From: Altererythrobacter sp. CAU 1644
GTDB lineage: Bacteria; Pseudomonadota; Alphaproteobacteria; Sphingomonadales; Sphingomonadaceae
DNA length: 64,000 nucleotides
NCBI RefSeq assembly: GCF_029623755.1
Contig: NZ_CP121106.1
Coordinates: forward strand, 2,236,352 to 2,300,351
Direction: 5' to 3'
In this document: positions 9,401 to 18,009 of the stretch, in pieces
Layout: each line of letters begins with the position of its first letter
Numbering within the stretch: the stretch's first letter is position 1
Program-made: the position numbers and the translations under genes
Notes under the pieces: generated by a model
Database searches by the model: none
The model's input: the letters and a program-made list of their open reading frames with translations, nothing else
What the model was told of the DNA's origin: nothing

Positions 9401-10720
9401 ATGGTCGCCCACAGCCTGGGAAGCAATACAGTTTCGCGCCGCGCGTTGTTCCGCGGATCGGCCTATGCGGTCGCCGGTGGCGCGCTCGTCAGCCTGCCAT
9501 TCGGGCGGGAGCTCTTGGCGCACGACGTCAGCGATACCTGGCCCAATGTCGCGGCCAAGATTGAGCAATATGTGCGGCAGCAGAAGGTGCCGAACATGGT
9601 CGCGAGCTTCGGCTGGGGCGAGAAGGACCCGCATTCGGTGGCGCGCGGTGGCCTCAAGTTCGGCCGTACGGCGGCTCCTGCCGGGCTCGATTCGCTCTAT
9701 CGCATCTATTCGATGACCAAGCCGATCACCGGCATGGCGGTGATGATGCTGATCGAGGAAGGGAAGCTCGGGCTTGACCAGCCGCTGGCGGAAATCATTC
9801 CCGCCTTCGAGAAGATGAAGGTGCTCAAGAATGCGCGCGGCCCGATCGATGACGTCGTGCCGGCAGAGTGCCAGATCACCATTCGCCACCTGCTGACCCA
9901 CACCGCCGGTTTCAGCTACGACATCACCGCCAAGGGGCCATTGCTCGAGGCTTACCTGCGCAATGGCGTGCTGTCGGGTCAGGTCAGCCGCATTCCGATT
10001 CCCGGCCTGCCCAATGCCGCCCCGGCACCGGGGCTGAAGGCGATGGTCGACCGACTCGCCACCATGCCGCTCGCAGCGCAGCCGGGCACAAAGTGGATCT
10101 ATTCGACCAGCATCGACGTGCTCGGGCGGGTAATCGAAGTGGTTTCGGGCGAGAGCTTCGACGCCTTCCTGCAGACGCGGATGTTCGATCCGTGCGGGAT
10201 GGACAGCACCTGGTTCCGCGTGCCGCAAAGCGAGGTCGATCGCTATACCGACAACTACGGCATCCTTGCCGGCATGCCCATCCCGGTCGATCCGGGCGAG
10301 GCCTCGATCTTCCTCGACAAGCCGCCGATCCTGTGGGGCGGTTCGGGCCTCGTCAGCAGCCCGCGCGACTATGACCGCTTCCTCAAGATGCTGCTCGGCA
10401 ACGGGGTGATCGACGGCAAGCGCGTGATGGGCGCAGCGGCAGTCAGGATGGGCACGTCCAACCTCTTGCCCGAAGGCGCGATCACCAAGGGCAGCTATGT
10501 CGATGGACAAGGCTTCGGCGCAGGCGGCCGCGTGGTCGGGCGAACCTATGGGTGGGGCGGCGCAGCCGGTACGCTCGCCTCGGTCGATTTCGAGAACAAC
10601 CTGCGCGCCGGGTTGTTCGTGCAATATATGCCGTCCGACGCCTATCCGATCCGCGCCGAGTTCATCGCGGCGTTGGCCAAGGATCTCGGCGGGGAAGCCA
10701 AGGCGGCAGCGCTTGGGTAA
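9401..10720 (+). CDS. Serine hydrolase, class C beta-lactamase/esterase family, Tat-exported
   Basis: A 439-residue protein with a twin-arginine-type signal (NTVSRRALFRGSAYAVAGGALVSLPFG), suggesting periplasmic export of a folded enzyme. The class C fold motifs are present: SMTK (S-x-x-K nucleophile, in YRIYSMTKPITG), a tyrosine motif YST in KWIYSTSIDVLGRV, and a C-terminal WGGAAGT at the H/K-x-G position. This pattern fits family VIII esterases or D-aminopeptidase-like enzymes as well as beta-lactamases, so the substrate is not fixed. The longer upstream frame is rejected because it would remove the signal peptide. It overlaps nudC by 8 bases. Confidence 0.88.
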   Translation: MVAHSLGSNTVSRRALFRGSAYAVAGGALVSLPFGRELLAHDVSDTWPNVAAKIEQYVRQQKVPNMVASFGWGEKDPHSVARGGLKFGRTAAPAGLDSLYRIYSMTKPITGMAVMMLIEEGKLGLDQPLAEIIPAFEKMKVLKNARGPIDDVVPAECQITIRHLLTHTAGFSYDITAKGPLLEAYLRNGVLSGQVSRIPIPGLPNAAPAPGLKAMVDRLATMPLAAQPGTKWIYSTSIDVLGRVIEVVSGESFDAFLQTRMFDPCGMDSTWFRVPQSEVDRYTDNYGILAGMPIPVDPGEASIFLDKPPILWGGSGLVSSPRDYDRFLKMLLGNGVIDGKRVMGAAAVRMGTSNLLPEGAITKGSYVDGQGFGAGGRVVGRTYGWGGAAGTLASVDFENNLRAGLFVQYMPSDAYPIRAEFIAALAKDLGGEAKAAALG

Positions 10721-11597
10721 TCACGGGCCGATCGCTTTCGCCGGTTCGCCCCTCGACCGGGCGGACAATCTGCGCGCAGATCCTGCTGCGCTGGCCGGGA
10801 TGATGAACTGGAAGGCGCGGCTGCTGCTGCTCGACGGGCTGATGCCCTCGCTCGGCGACGACGGCCGCCTCGCCTGGGGAACGCTGGCCGACGCCGCGGA
10901 GGACGCCGAACTTGTATTCCTCGGGCTCGATCGCAGCGACGGGGGCGAGAAGCCCTGCTTTGCCGCCGTGCCGGGGGAGGGCGACGCCAGCCCGCGCATG
11001 GCCAATCCGCAGCTCTGGTCGCTGATGGCGACGATGGAGCCGGGCGATTTGGCGCTTTATGGCGGCGCGCGCAGCATCACGGACTGGCATGCCCGCCACC
11101 GGTTCTGTGCCCAGTGTGGCGCACCGACCAGCATCGCCAAGGGCGGCTGGCAGCGCGGCTGCGAGTCTTGCGGTGCGCAGCATTTTCCGCGCACCGACCC
11201 GGTGACGATCATGCTGGTCGAACACGATGGAAAATTGATGCTCGGCCGGGGCAAGGGCTGGCCGGAGGGCCGCTTTTCCGCGCTCGCCGGCTTCGTCGAG
11301 CCTGGCGAGACGATCGAGGAAGCGGTCGCGCGCGAAGTGTTCGAGGAATCGGGCATCCGCGTGCACGACGTTAGCTATATCTCGAGCCAACCCTGGCCAT
11401 TCCCGAGCCAGTTGATGATCGGCTGCCACTCGCATGCCTTGAACACCGATCTCACCATCGACGAGACCGAAATGGCCGAGATCATCTGGTACTCGCGTGA
11501 GGAAGTGACCGCTGCGCTTGATGGCGATGGGCCCTTCGTCGCGCCGCCCCCGCATGCTATTGCGCATCAGCTGATGCATTGGTGGATTTCAAGATGA
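10713..11597 (+). CDS. nudC: NAD+ diphosphatase NudC (NUDIX; deNADding)
   Basis: NudC hydrolyses NAD(H) and removes NAD caps from RNA. The protein has the NudC order: a four-Cys zinc ribbon (CAQCGAPTS...CESCGAQHFPR), the NUDIX box GFVEPGETIEEAVAREVFEESGI, and the NudC-specific SQPWPFPSQLMIGC. I place the start at TTG 10713, because the residues from there (GNHGPIAFAGSPLDRADNLR) look like an authentic NudC N-terminus. ATG 10800 is the conservative alternative. It overlaps genes at both ends, giving a coupled operon with the hydrolase before it and the FrnE-like gene after. Confidence 0.9.
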   Translation: MGNHGPIAFAGSPLDRADNLRADPAALAGMMNWKARLLLLDGLMPSLGDDGRLAWGTLADAAEDAELVFLGLDRSDGGEKPCFAAVPGEGDASPRMANPQLWSLMATMEPGDLALYGGARSITDWHARHRFCAQCGAPTSIAKGGWQRGCESCGAQHFPRTDPVTIMLVEHDGKLMLGRGKGWPEGRFSALAGFVEPGETIEEAVAREVFEESGIRVHDVSYISSQPWPFPSQLMIGCHSHALNTDLTIDETEMAEIIWYSREEVTAALDGDGPFVAPPPHAIAHQLMHWWISR

Positions 11598-12289
11598 CCG
11601 CACCCCATCCTATGACGATCGACATCTGGTCCGATGTCATGTGCCCGTGGTGCTATGTCGGCTGGGGCAATCTCAAGCAGGCGCTGGAACAGCTCGGTGA
11701 CGAAGTCGAACCGCAGATTCGCTGGCATGCCTTCGAACTCAATCCCGACATGGCGCCTGAGGGCGAGGACCGCACCGCGCACATCGCGCGCAAATACGGG
11801 CGCACGCTGGATGAATCGAAGGCGGTGCAAGGCCGCATGCGCGAAGCCGCCGATACGGCCAAGGTCTCTCTCGATTATGAGGGCGCCGGAGAGGATGGAG
11901 CCGATGCCCCGCCAGCGATGATGTGGAACACCCGCGACGCGCACAAGCTGCTGACCTGGGCACTCGAGCAAGCCGGGCCGCAGGCGCAGACCGCGCTCAA
12001 GCTCGCGCTGTTCAAGGCGCATTTCAACGCGCGCAGGAACGTGTCCGACCATGAAGTCCTGCTCGACGTCGCCGCTTCGGTGGGGCTGCACCGCGAGGCG
12101 GCCAAGGCCGCGCTGGTCGACAGCGATCTGGAAGCGCGCGTCGTCGCCGAGGAACGCGCGGCCTGGGACATGAATATCTCGGGCGTTCCGGCGATGGTGC
12201 TCAACGGCAAGTTCATGGTGCCGGGCGCACAGCCGCCCGAAACCTACGTCAACGTGCTGCGCCGCGTGATCGAGAAGACCGCCGCGTGA
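11594..12289 (+). CDS. DsbA-superfamily oxidoreductase, FrnE-like
   Basis: A 231-residue cytoplasmic protein (no signal peptide) of the 2-hydroxychromene-2-carboxylate isomerase/FrnE-type DsbA clade. The N-terminus has the redox pair CPWC in IDIWSDVMCPWCYVGWGNLKQAL. The C-terminal GVPAMVLNGKFMVPGAQPPE is the usual cis-Pro/binding loop. The start at ATG 11594 overlaps the nudC stop as ATGA; a TTG five codons earlier is less likely. FrnE homologues have been linked to oxidative-stress tolerance and cytoplasmic disulfide exchange; a specific role here is inference. Confidence 0.88.
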   Translation: MTAPHPMTIDIWSDVMCPWCYVGWGNLKQALEQLGDEVEPQIRWHAFELNPDMAPEGEDRTAHIARKYGRTLDESKAVQGRMREAADTAKVSLDYEGAGEDGADAPPAMMWNTRDAHKLLTWALEQAGPQAQTALKLALFKAHFNARRNVSDHEVLLDVAASVGLHREAAKAALVDSDLEARVVAEERAAWDMNISGVPAMVLNGKFMVPGAQPPETYVNVLRRVIEKTAA

Positions 12290-13092
12290 GCGACTGGCTT
12301 CCTGCAAGCGCCGTCATCACCGGCGGGGCGAGCGGGATCGGGCTGGCAGTGGCGCGCGAATTGTCGGAACGGGGCGTGCGCGTCATGCTCGCCGACCTGC
12401 CTGGAGCGAGCCTCGACGAGGCAGCGGCTGCGCTCGACGGCGCGGTCGCGCATCCGTGCGACGTTGCGGACCTCGCGCAGGTCGAAGCACTCGCCGACGC
12501 GGCATTCGCGCAGTTCGGCTCGGTCGAACTCCTGCTCAACAATGCAGGCGTGGGCGGACCGCAGGGCAAGCTGTGGGAAATCGATCCGGCCGATGCCCGC
12601 GCGCACTTCGACATCAACTATTGGGGCGTCTGGAACGGCTGCAAGGCTTTCACGCCGCGTATGGTCGAACAGGATGCGCCATCTGCGATCTACAACACGG
12701 CGAGCGAGAACAGCTTCTTCTGCGCTGGCCCACGCATGGGGACCTATATCGCCGCCAAACACGCGGTCCTCGGCCTCACCGAGAGCTTTCGCGAAGACCT
12801 GCCCGCGCATGTCCACGCCGGGGTCGTCATTCCCGGCTGGGTCCACACTCCGATCGGCCCCGAACAGTTCATGAGCCTCGGCATGGACTCGGGCGAATTC
12901 GCCAAGATCATCGTGCCGCAGATGCTCGGGCGCGAACGTTTCGTGGTCAGCCATTACAGTAATTTCCGGCGGATCAGGGAGCGGATCGATCCGCTGCTCG
13001 ACAGCTATGAGCGCCACGCCTCGCGGGAGCAGGGCGACACTGCCTATGACGTGCGCGATGTGATCGACGCGCTCCGGCGGCAGCGCGATTAA
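12286..13092 (+). CDS. Short-chain dehydrogenase/reductase
   Basis: A 268-residue classical SDR. The N-terminal Rossmann motif is TGGASGIG, followed by NNAG in LLNNAGVGG. The catalytic Tyr-x-x-x-Lys is YIAAK in MGTYIAAKHAVLGL, with a serine a dozen or so residues before it (TASENSFF). An aspartate near residue 38 (LADLP) at the end of beta-2 suggests NAD rather than NADP. It overlaps the FrnE-like gene by GTGA and ends convergently with DUF1489. The substrate is unknown. Confidence 0.88.
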   Translation: MSDWLPASAVITGGASGIGLAVARELSERGVRVMLADLPGASLDEAAAALDGAVAHPCDVADLAQVEALADAAFAQFGSVELLLNNAGVGGPQGKLWEIDPADARAHFDINYWGVWNGCKAFTPRMVEQDAPSAIYNTASENSFFCAGPRMGTYIAAKHAVLGLTESFREDLPAHVHAGVVIPGWVHTPIGPEQFMSLGMDSGEFAKIIVPQMLGRERFVVSHYSNFRRIRERIDPLLDSYERHASREQGDTAYDVRDVIDALRRQRD

Positions 13093-13484
13093 ACTAGCCC
13101 CAGCTTCGCCAGATCCTTGACCATGGTGGCAGGCATCAGCGCGTCGGGATCCTCTCCCGCTTCGAGATCGCGCGGCGCCTTGTCATTGGCGAGGTAGCGC
13201 CAGCCCTGGTGCGCGCGCTTGGGCAGCGGATGCACGGGGACCAGCTTGCGCTCGAGCTTGATCCACCAGCGACCATCGTCCTTCTGTTCGAAGCCGATAA
13301 TCGGGCTGCGGCCGATCAGCGTGTGCTCGTAGATCCAGAACAGCGATCCGCCCTGCATCTCCTCGTGGCGCTTGGGCAAGTAGCGGGTGGTGAGCCGCAT
13401 TTCTTCAGGGCCGGTCTCGAACCAACTGCGCACTTCCTCGCGGCTGGCGGCGCCATAGGCAATCTTGGTCATGTGGAGCGGCAT
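13089..13484 (-). CDS. DUF1489 family protein
   Basis: A 131-residue protein beginning MPLHMTKIAYGAASREEVRSWFE, which is the typical start of the alphaproteobacterial DUF1489 family. The middle reads EMRLTTRYLPKRHEEM and GSLFWIYEHTLIGRSPIIGFEQ. The frame is open further upstream but that part lies over mgtE and is a shadow. Function is unknown. It follows mgtE on the same strand after 23 bp, so it may be co-transcribed with it. Confidence 0.85.
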   Translation of the reverse strand: MPLHMTKIAYGAASREEVRSWFETGPEEMRLTTRYLPKRHEEMQGGSLFWIYEHTLIGRSPIIGFEQKDDGRWWIKLERKLVPVHPLPKRAHQGWRYLANDKAPRDLEAGEDPDALMPATMVKDLAKLGLV

Positions 13485-13507
13485 GCCAACCACATAGGGA
13501 ATGTTTG

Positions 13508-14962
13508 CTAGGAGACCAACCCGCTCGCCACCGCAAGGCCGAGGAAGGCGAAGAAACCCATCGAATCGGTGATCATGGTCACGAACACGCTGCTGGCCAC
13601 GGCCGGATCCTGGTCGAGCCGCTCGAAGATCACCGGCACCAGCACGCCGGCCAGGCCCGAAACAATTATGTTGATCACCATCGCCAGCGCAATGACCACG
13701 CCGAGCATCGGGGTAAAGACCAGCGCGGTGCCGATCCCGATCAGCACCGCAATCGTCGCGCCATTGAGCAGCGCGACGCGCAATTCGCGCCACACGATCC
13801 GCCAGGTGTTGGCGCGGGTCAGCTGGTTGGTTGCGATGGCGCGGACGGCCACCGCCATGGTCTGCGTACCGGCATTGCCGCCGATGCTGGCAACGATCGG
13901 CATCAGCACGGCGAGCGCCACCAGCTTTTCGATCGCGGCACCGAATGCAGCGATGATAAAGCTGGCAACCAGCGCCGTACCGAGATTTGCAACCAGCCAG
14001 CGCACGCGGCTCGAATAGGCCTCGCGGATCGGCTCGTTGATGTCGCCGTCGCCCGCACCCGACAGCAGCAGGACGTCCTCGCCCGCTTCTTCGGAGATGA
14101 TGTGCACAATGTCGTCGACGGTCATCTGGCCGACCAGCCGCCCACTCTCGTCCACCACCGCCGCGGAAATGAGGTTGTACTTCTGGAACATCAACGCGAC
14201 TTCTTCCTGGTCGGTATCGACCGGGATCAGCGTCTGATCGCGCTTCATGACATCGGTAAGCGCGATATTGCGCGGCGTCGTGAGGATCCACGACAGCGCA
14301 CAGGTGCCGACCGGGTGGTGGCGTTCGTCGACCACGAAGATTTCGTAGAATTCGGGCGCCAGTTCGTCCTGCTCGCGCAGATAATCGATCAGCTGGCCGA
14401 CGGTCATACGCTCGGGCACCGCGACCAGTTCGCGGTTCATCAGGCGCCCGGCAGTCTCTTCCGGATAGGCCAGCGCGCTTTCGATGGCGGCACGGTCTTC
14501 GGCCTCGACTTCGGCCAGGATGGCGCGCTGGTCTTCTTCGTCGAGGTCTTCGATCAGCTGGACGGCATCGTCGGTCTCGAGCTGTTCGACGATGGTCGCG
14601 ACCGCCTCGGGCTCTAGCGCCTCCATCATGTCCTCGCGGACGTGATCATTGAGCTCGGCGATGACTTCCGACGTCATCAAGTCGGTGATCGCCACCGCCA
14701 GGGCGCCCCGGTCCTCGCGGTCGAGCAGCTCGAGCAAGTCGGCGATGTCGGCGGGGTGGAGCGGCTCTACCAGGTCGTAGACCGCGCCCTTGTCGCCTTC
14801 TTCCAGCGCGCCGCGCACGCTGCGCAGGTATTCGGGCTTGAGCCGGTTTTCCTCGTCGTGCCGCTCGTCGTCGATCCGGTCGTCGGGGTGCGGGCCATCG
14901 TCCACCGGCGCTTCGGCGGTGTGTGGGTCCAGCAGGTCCTCGTCGTGGATCGGCTCGCTCAT
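13508..14962 (-). CDS. mgtE: Magnesium transporter MgtE
   Basis: MgtE is a Mg2+-gated channel in the inner membrane. The 484-residue protein has the three expected blocks. An acidic cytosolic N-domain (roughly residues 30-155) is followed by a CBS pair (about 160-290, including GTCALSWILTTPRNIALTDVM and GRLVGQMTVDDIVHII). Five membrane helices from about residue 310 include ASIGGNAGTQTMAVAVRAI, the conserved pore region. The start MSEPIHDED at 14962 is preferred; the open frame extends 20 codons further into low-quality sequence. Confidence 0.95.
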   Translation of the reverse strand: MSEPIHDEDLLDPHTAEAPVDDGPHPDDRIDDERHDEENRLKPEYLRSVRGALEEGDKGAVYDLVEPLHPADIADLLELLDREDRGALAVAITDLMTSEVIAELNDHVREDMMEALEPEAVATIVEQLETDDAVQLIEDLDEEDQRAILAEVEAEDRAAIESALAYPEETAGRLMNRELVAVPERMTVGQLIDYLREQDELAPEFYEIFVVDERHHPVGTCALSWILTTPRNIALTDVMKRDQTLIPVDTDQEEVALMFQKYNLISAAVVDESGRLVGQMTVDDIVHIISEEAGEDVLLLSGAGDGDINEPIREAYSSRVRWLVANLGTALVASFIIAAFGAAIEKLVALAVLMPIVASIGGNAGTQTMAVAVRAIATNQLTRANTWRIVWRELRVALLNGATIAVLIGIGTALVFTPMLGVVIALAMVINIIVSGLAGVLVPVIFERLDQDPAVASSVFVTMITDSMGFFAFLGLAVASGLVS

Positions 14963-15059
14963 GGCGAGTGGTCTAGGCGGGCAAGTCGGAAATGCAAGGT
15001 GCGGGGTGACTCCCGCGCACAACTCTCTATATCCGCGCCCAAACTAAGGAGACTCTTTC

Positions 15060-15521
15060 ATGGCCGATACCCTGACCTTCACCCTCGACACCGGTAATGG
15101 AGAGGGCGGCGATGTCGTGATCAAGCTGCGTCCCGACCTGGCCCCCGGCCATGTCGAGCGGATTACCGAACTGGCGCAGGAAGGCTTTTACGATGGCGTG
15201 GTGTTCCACCGCGTGATCTCCGGTTTCATGGCGCAGGGTGGCGACCCGACCGGCACCGGCATGGGCGGTAGCGACCGGCCCGACCTCAAGGCGGAATTCA
15301 ACAGCGAGCCGCATGTTCGCGGCACTTGCTCGATGGCGCGCACGCAGGTGCCCGACAGCGCCAATTCGCAGTTCTTCATCTGCTTCGACGACGCGCATTT
15401 CCTCGACGGCCAATACACCGTCTGGGGCCAGGTCGAGAGCGGCATGGAACACATCGACGCGCTGCCCAAGGGCGAGCCGCCGCGCGAGCCGGGCAAGATC
15501 GTGAAGGCAACGGTTGGCTGA
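15060..15521 (+). CDS. Peptidyl-prolyl cis-trans isomerase, cyclophilin type
   Basis: A 153-residue cytoplasmic cyclophilin (no signal peptide). Family motifs are GFYDGVVFHRVISGFMAQGGDPTGTGMGG and NSQFFICFDDAHFLDGQYTVWGQV. The active-site Arg is in FHRVI, but the usual conserved tryptophan of CsA-sensitive forms is not obvious. The last 14 codons are duplicated at 16056-16097 in a relic described separately. The stop shares its A with the next start (TGATG). Confidence 0.94.
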   Translation: MADTLTFTLDTGNGEGGDVVIKLRPDLAPGHVERITELAQEGFYDGVVFHRVISGFMAQGGDPTGTGMGGSDRPDLKAEFNSEPHVRGTCSMARTQVPDSANSQFFICFDDAHFLDGQYTVWGQVESGMEHIDALPKGEPPREPGKIVKATVG

Positions 15522-15952
15522 TGTCTGAGAAGCGCCGCCTGTCTCCTGCCGAGAAGAAAGCGCTGTCCTATGCGAATGACAGACGCAATGCATACGGCGA
15601 AAATGACAAGGCGGCGCGCAAGGCGATTCCGGCTCGTAAAGCGGGAGAGAACCGAAAGAACCGGCGGAAGGCAGCGCAAGCTCTCGAGTCTTACGAAGCA
15701 TTGGATGAGGGCTCCGCTGCCTTGGTTGAGAGCTCTCTTACCCACGACGTTGAGCGGGTTGGAGGATGGAAGAAGTGTCCTGACCAACCTCTAGAAGACC
15801 ATATTGCACAACAGAATGAGCGGCGAGACTTTCGAGATGGGCGCAAGAAGTGGGTGGGCAGCAAGCTGACCGACGCCAAGGAACAAGGACACACCGCAGT
15901 CTCTTACAGCTGGCGCGGCTCGGACGATAAATCGGATTTCGATTCTCAGTGA
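15521..15952 (+). CDS. Hypothetical basic protein
   Basis: A 143-residue, highly charged protein with no membrane segment. The N-terminal half is Lys/Arg-rich (RRLSPAEKKALSYANDRRNAYGEN...RKNRRKAAQAL), and the C-terminal half ends SYSWRGSDDKSDFDSQ. I do not assign a function. Local base composition is lower in G+C than the flanking cyclophilin and miaB. It sits exactly between the cyclophilin and a degenerate copy of the miaB start, so it is probably part of a rearranged or acquired segment. The start is coupled to the cyclophilin stop through TGATG. Confidence 0.65.
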   Translation: MSEKRRLSPAEKKALSYANDRRNAYGENDKAARKAIPARKAGENRKNRRKAAQALESYEALDEGSAALVESSLTHDVERVGGWKKCPDQPLEDHIAQQNERRDFRDGRKKWVGSKLTDAKEQGHTAVSYSWRGSDDKSDFDSQ

Positions 15953-15954
15953 AG

Positions 15955-16097
15955 CGCCCCCTCCTATGATACCAATCACTTCCCCCAAGACCTACAAGGT
16001 CAGTAGGTTCGACTGCCAAATATGCGTCCATGACCATGAGCGCATGGCCGAGCTGCCGCGCGAGCCGAGCAAGATCGTGATGGCAACGGTTGGCTGA
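15955..16097 (+). pseudogene. Chimeric relic: degraded miaB 5' end joined to cyclophilin 3' end
   Basis: Bases 15955-16055 match the region around the miaB start (16567-16673), with many substitutions but the same frame; the encoded peptide reads SPKTYKVSRFDCQ where MiaB reads [13 protein letters not shown], and both share ERMAEL. Directly after that, 16056-16097 matches the last 42 bases of the cyclophilin gene (15480-15521) with two mismatches and ends in the same stop. The joined frame (ATG 15966 to TGA 16097, 43 residues) is still open. This is the junction expected from a tandem duplication, or from a crossover with a related segment. It is not thought to make a functional protein. Confidence 0.8.
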
Positions 16098-16545
16098 GGC
16101 ATCGCTCGCTTCGACCCTCGACCTGCTCGCGCGAGAAATGGCCGGGGCCGAGGATGCCTGGTGGATCATCGGCAGCGCGGCGGTTGCCTTGCACGGCGGT
16201 GATCCGGGCACGATTGCCGACATCGATGTGATTGTGTCGCGGCGCGATCTCGATGCGCTCTACGACAGGTTGCCGCTCTCTGACACGCCCGACGAGGGCA
16301 AGGCCATCTTCCGCTCGCAGCGCTTCGGCCTGTGGAGCGAGCCCGCGATGCCGGTCGAGTTCATGGCCGGGCTCGAAGTGCTGCGCGAGGGAGAGTGGCT
16401 GCCGGTCCAGCCGCGCACTCGCGAGGGGATCGATATCGGTGGCGTCCGGGTCTTCCTCCCCGAGCGCGCCGAGCTGATCGCAATTCTCGAACTGTTCGGG
16501 CGCGAGAAGGACCGCGCGCGCGCCGCCACGCTTCGAAATATTTGA
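16090..16545 (+). CDS. Nucleotidyltransferase-like hypothetical protein
   Basis: About 151 residues if started at TTG 16090, which overlaps the relic cyclophilin stop; ATG 16138 is the first methionine. The core [37 protein letters not shown] has the GSAA...G...DIDV layout seen in minimal nucleotidyltransferase-fold proteins of the AbiEii/KNTase-like kind. The C-terminal part is [31 protein letters not shown] full set of catalytic carboxylates was not confirmed, so activity is uncertain. It lies 35 bp before miaB. Confidence 0.65.
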   Translation: MAEASLASTLDLLAREMAGAEDAWWIIGSAAVALHGGDPGTIADIDVIVSRRDLDALYDRLPLSDTPDEGKAIFRSQRFGLWSEPAMPVEFMAGLEVLREGEWLPVQPRTREGIDIGGVRVFLPERAELIAILELFGREKDRARAATLRNI

Positions 16546-16580
16546 ACCGCGGCCGTGTTTCGCCTATGGGCGCGCCTCCG

Positions 16581-17924
16581 ATGAAACCGACCAATCCTCC
16601 CAAGACCTACCGGGTCAAGAGCTTCGGCTGCCAGATGAACGTCTATGACGGCGAGCGCATGGCCGAGCTGCTGGGCGAGCGCGGCATCACGCCTGCGCCC
16701 GAGGGGGAGGAGGCGGACCTGGTGGTGCTCAACACCTGCCACATTCGCGAGAAGGCGGCGGAGAAGGTCTATTCCGACATCGGCCGGCTGGTGAAGGCGG
16801 GCGAGGAGCGCGGGCAGAAGCCGATGATCGCGGTCGCCGGCTGCGTTGCGCAGGCCGAGGGCGAGGAGATCATGGCGCGCGCCCCGGCGGTCAGCATGGT
16901 GGTCGGCCCGCAGGCCTATCACCGCCTGCCCGAAATGCTCGACAAGGCGGTGCAGGGCGAACGCGCGACCGATACCGACATGCCTGCCATCGCCAAGTTC
17001 GGCGCGCTCCCCGCGCGGCGCAAGATCGGCCCGGCGGCTTTCCTCACCGTGCAGGAAGGCTGCGACAAGTTCTGCACCTATTGCGTGGTGCCCTATACGC
17101 GCGGCGCGGAAATCTCGCGCCCGTTCAGCGACCTCGTCGGCGAAACGCAGCGGCTGGTCGAGGCCGGCGCGCGCGAGATCACGTTGCTCGGCCAGAACGT
17201 CAACGCCTGGAGCGGCGAGGACGACAAGGGTAGAGCAGTCGGGCTGGCCGGGCTCATCCGTGCACTGGCCGCAATCGATGGGCTGGAACGCCTTCGCTAC
17301 ACCACTTCGCATCCGGCCGACATGGACGACGCCCTGATTGCCGCCCATGGCGAAGTCGCCAAGTTGATGCCCTATCTCCACTTGCCGGTGCAGTCGGGCA
17401 ATGACCGCGTGCTCAAGGCAATGAACCGCAGCCACACGGCGGAAAGCTATCTCCGGCTGCTCGAGCGCTTCCGCGCGGCGCGGCCCGATATCGCGCTGTC
17501 GGGCGACTTCATCGTCGGCTTCCCGGGCGAGACCGAGGCCGAATTCGAAGACACGCTGAAGCTGGTGGACGAGGTCCGCTATGCCCAGGCCTACAGCTTC
17601 AAATATTCGCCGCGTCCCGGCACCCCCGCCGCGACGATGGAGGGGCAGATCGCGCCCGAGGTGATGGACGAACGGCTCCAGCGCCTGCTGGCATCGCTCA
17701 ATCGCGACCAGCTTGCCTTCAACCAGGCGAGTATCGGCCGGACCTGCCAGGTGCTGGTCGAGCGCAAGGGCAAGCATGCCGGGCAATGGCTCGGCAAGTC
17801 GCCCTGGCTGCAAAGCGTTTGGTTCGAAGCCGACGCCGCCATCGGCGATCTCGTCGAGGTGGAACTCGCCGAAGCAGGGCCGAACTCTCTTCGCGGGATC
17901 GTGCGGGCAACGGTCGCCGCCTGA
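16581..17924 (+). CDS. miaB: tRNA-2-methylthio-N6-dimethylallyladenosine synthase MiaB
   Basis: MiaB adds the methylthio group to i6A37 of tRNAs. The 447-residue protein has the UPF0004 domain cysteines Cys17, Cys53 and Cys88 for the auxiliary 4Fe-4S cluster. The radical-SAM motif is Cys161-X3-Cys165-X2-Cys168 ([17 protein letters not shown]), and a C-terminal TRAM domain runs from about residue 380. I chose ATG 16581 because the degraded copy at 15966 aligns with this ATG; ATG 16566 would add five residues. Confidence 0.95.
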   Translation: MKPTNPPKTYRVKSFGCQMNVYDGERMAELLGERGITPAPEGEEADLVVLNTCHIREKAAEKVYSDIGRLVKAGEERGQKPMIAVAGCVAQAEGEEIMARAPAVSMVVGPQAYHRLPEMLDKAVQGERATDTDMPAIAKFGALPARRKIGPAAFLTVQEGCDKFCTYCVVPYTRGAEISRPFSDLVGETQRLVEAGAREITLLGQNVNAWSGEDDKGRAVGLAGLIRALAAIDGLERLRYTTSHPADMDDALIAAHGEVAKLMPYLHLPVQSGNDRVLKAMNRSHTAESYLRLLERFRAARPDIALSGDFIVGFPGETEAEFEDTLKLVDEVRYAQAYSFKYSPRPGTPAATMEGQIAPEVMDERLQRLLASLNRDQLAFNQASIGRTCQVLVERKGKHAGQWLGKSPWLQSVWFEADAAIGDLVEVELAEAGPNSLRGIVRATVAA

Positions 17925-18009
17925 TCTTTCCACCGCCGCGATGCGGTCCCTTTCTTGCTTCCCGCGCGTTCTGCCATAGATTCATGCCACATCGACTCGA
18001 AAGGAGCGC

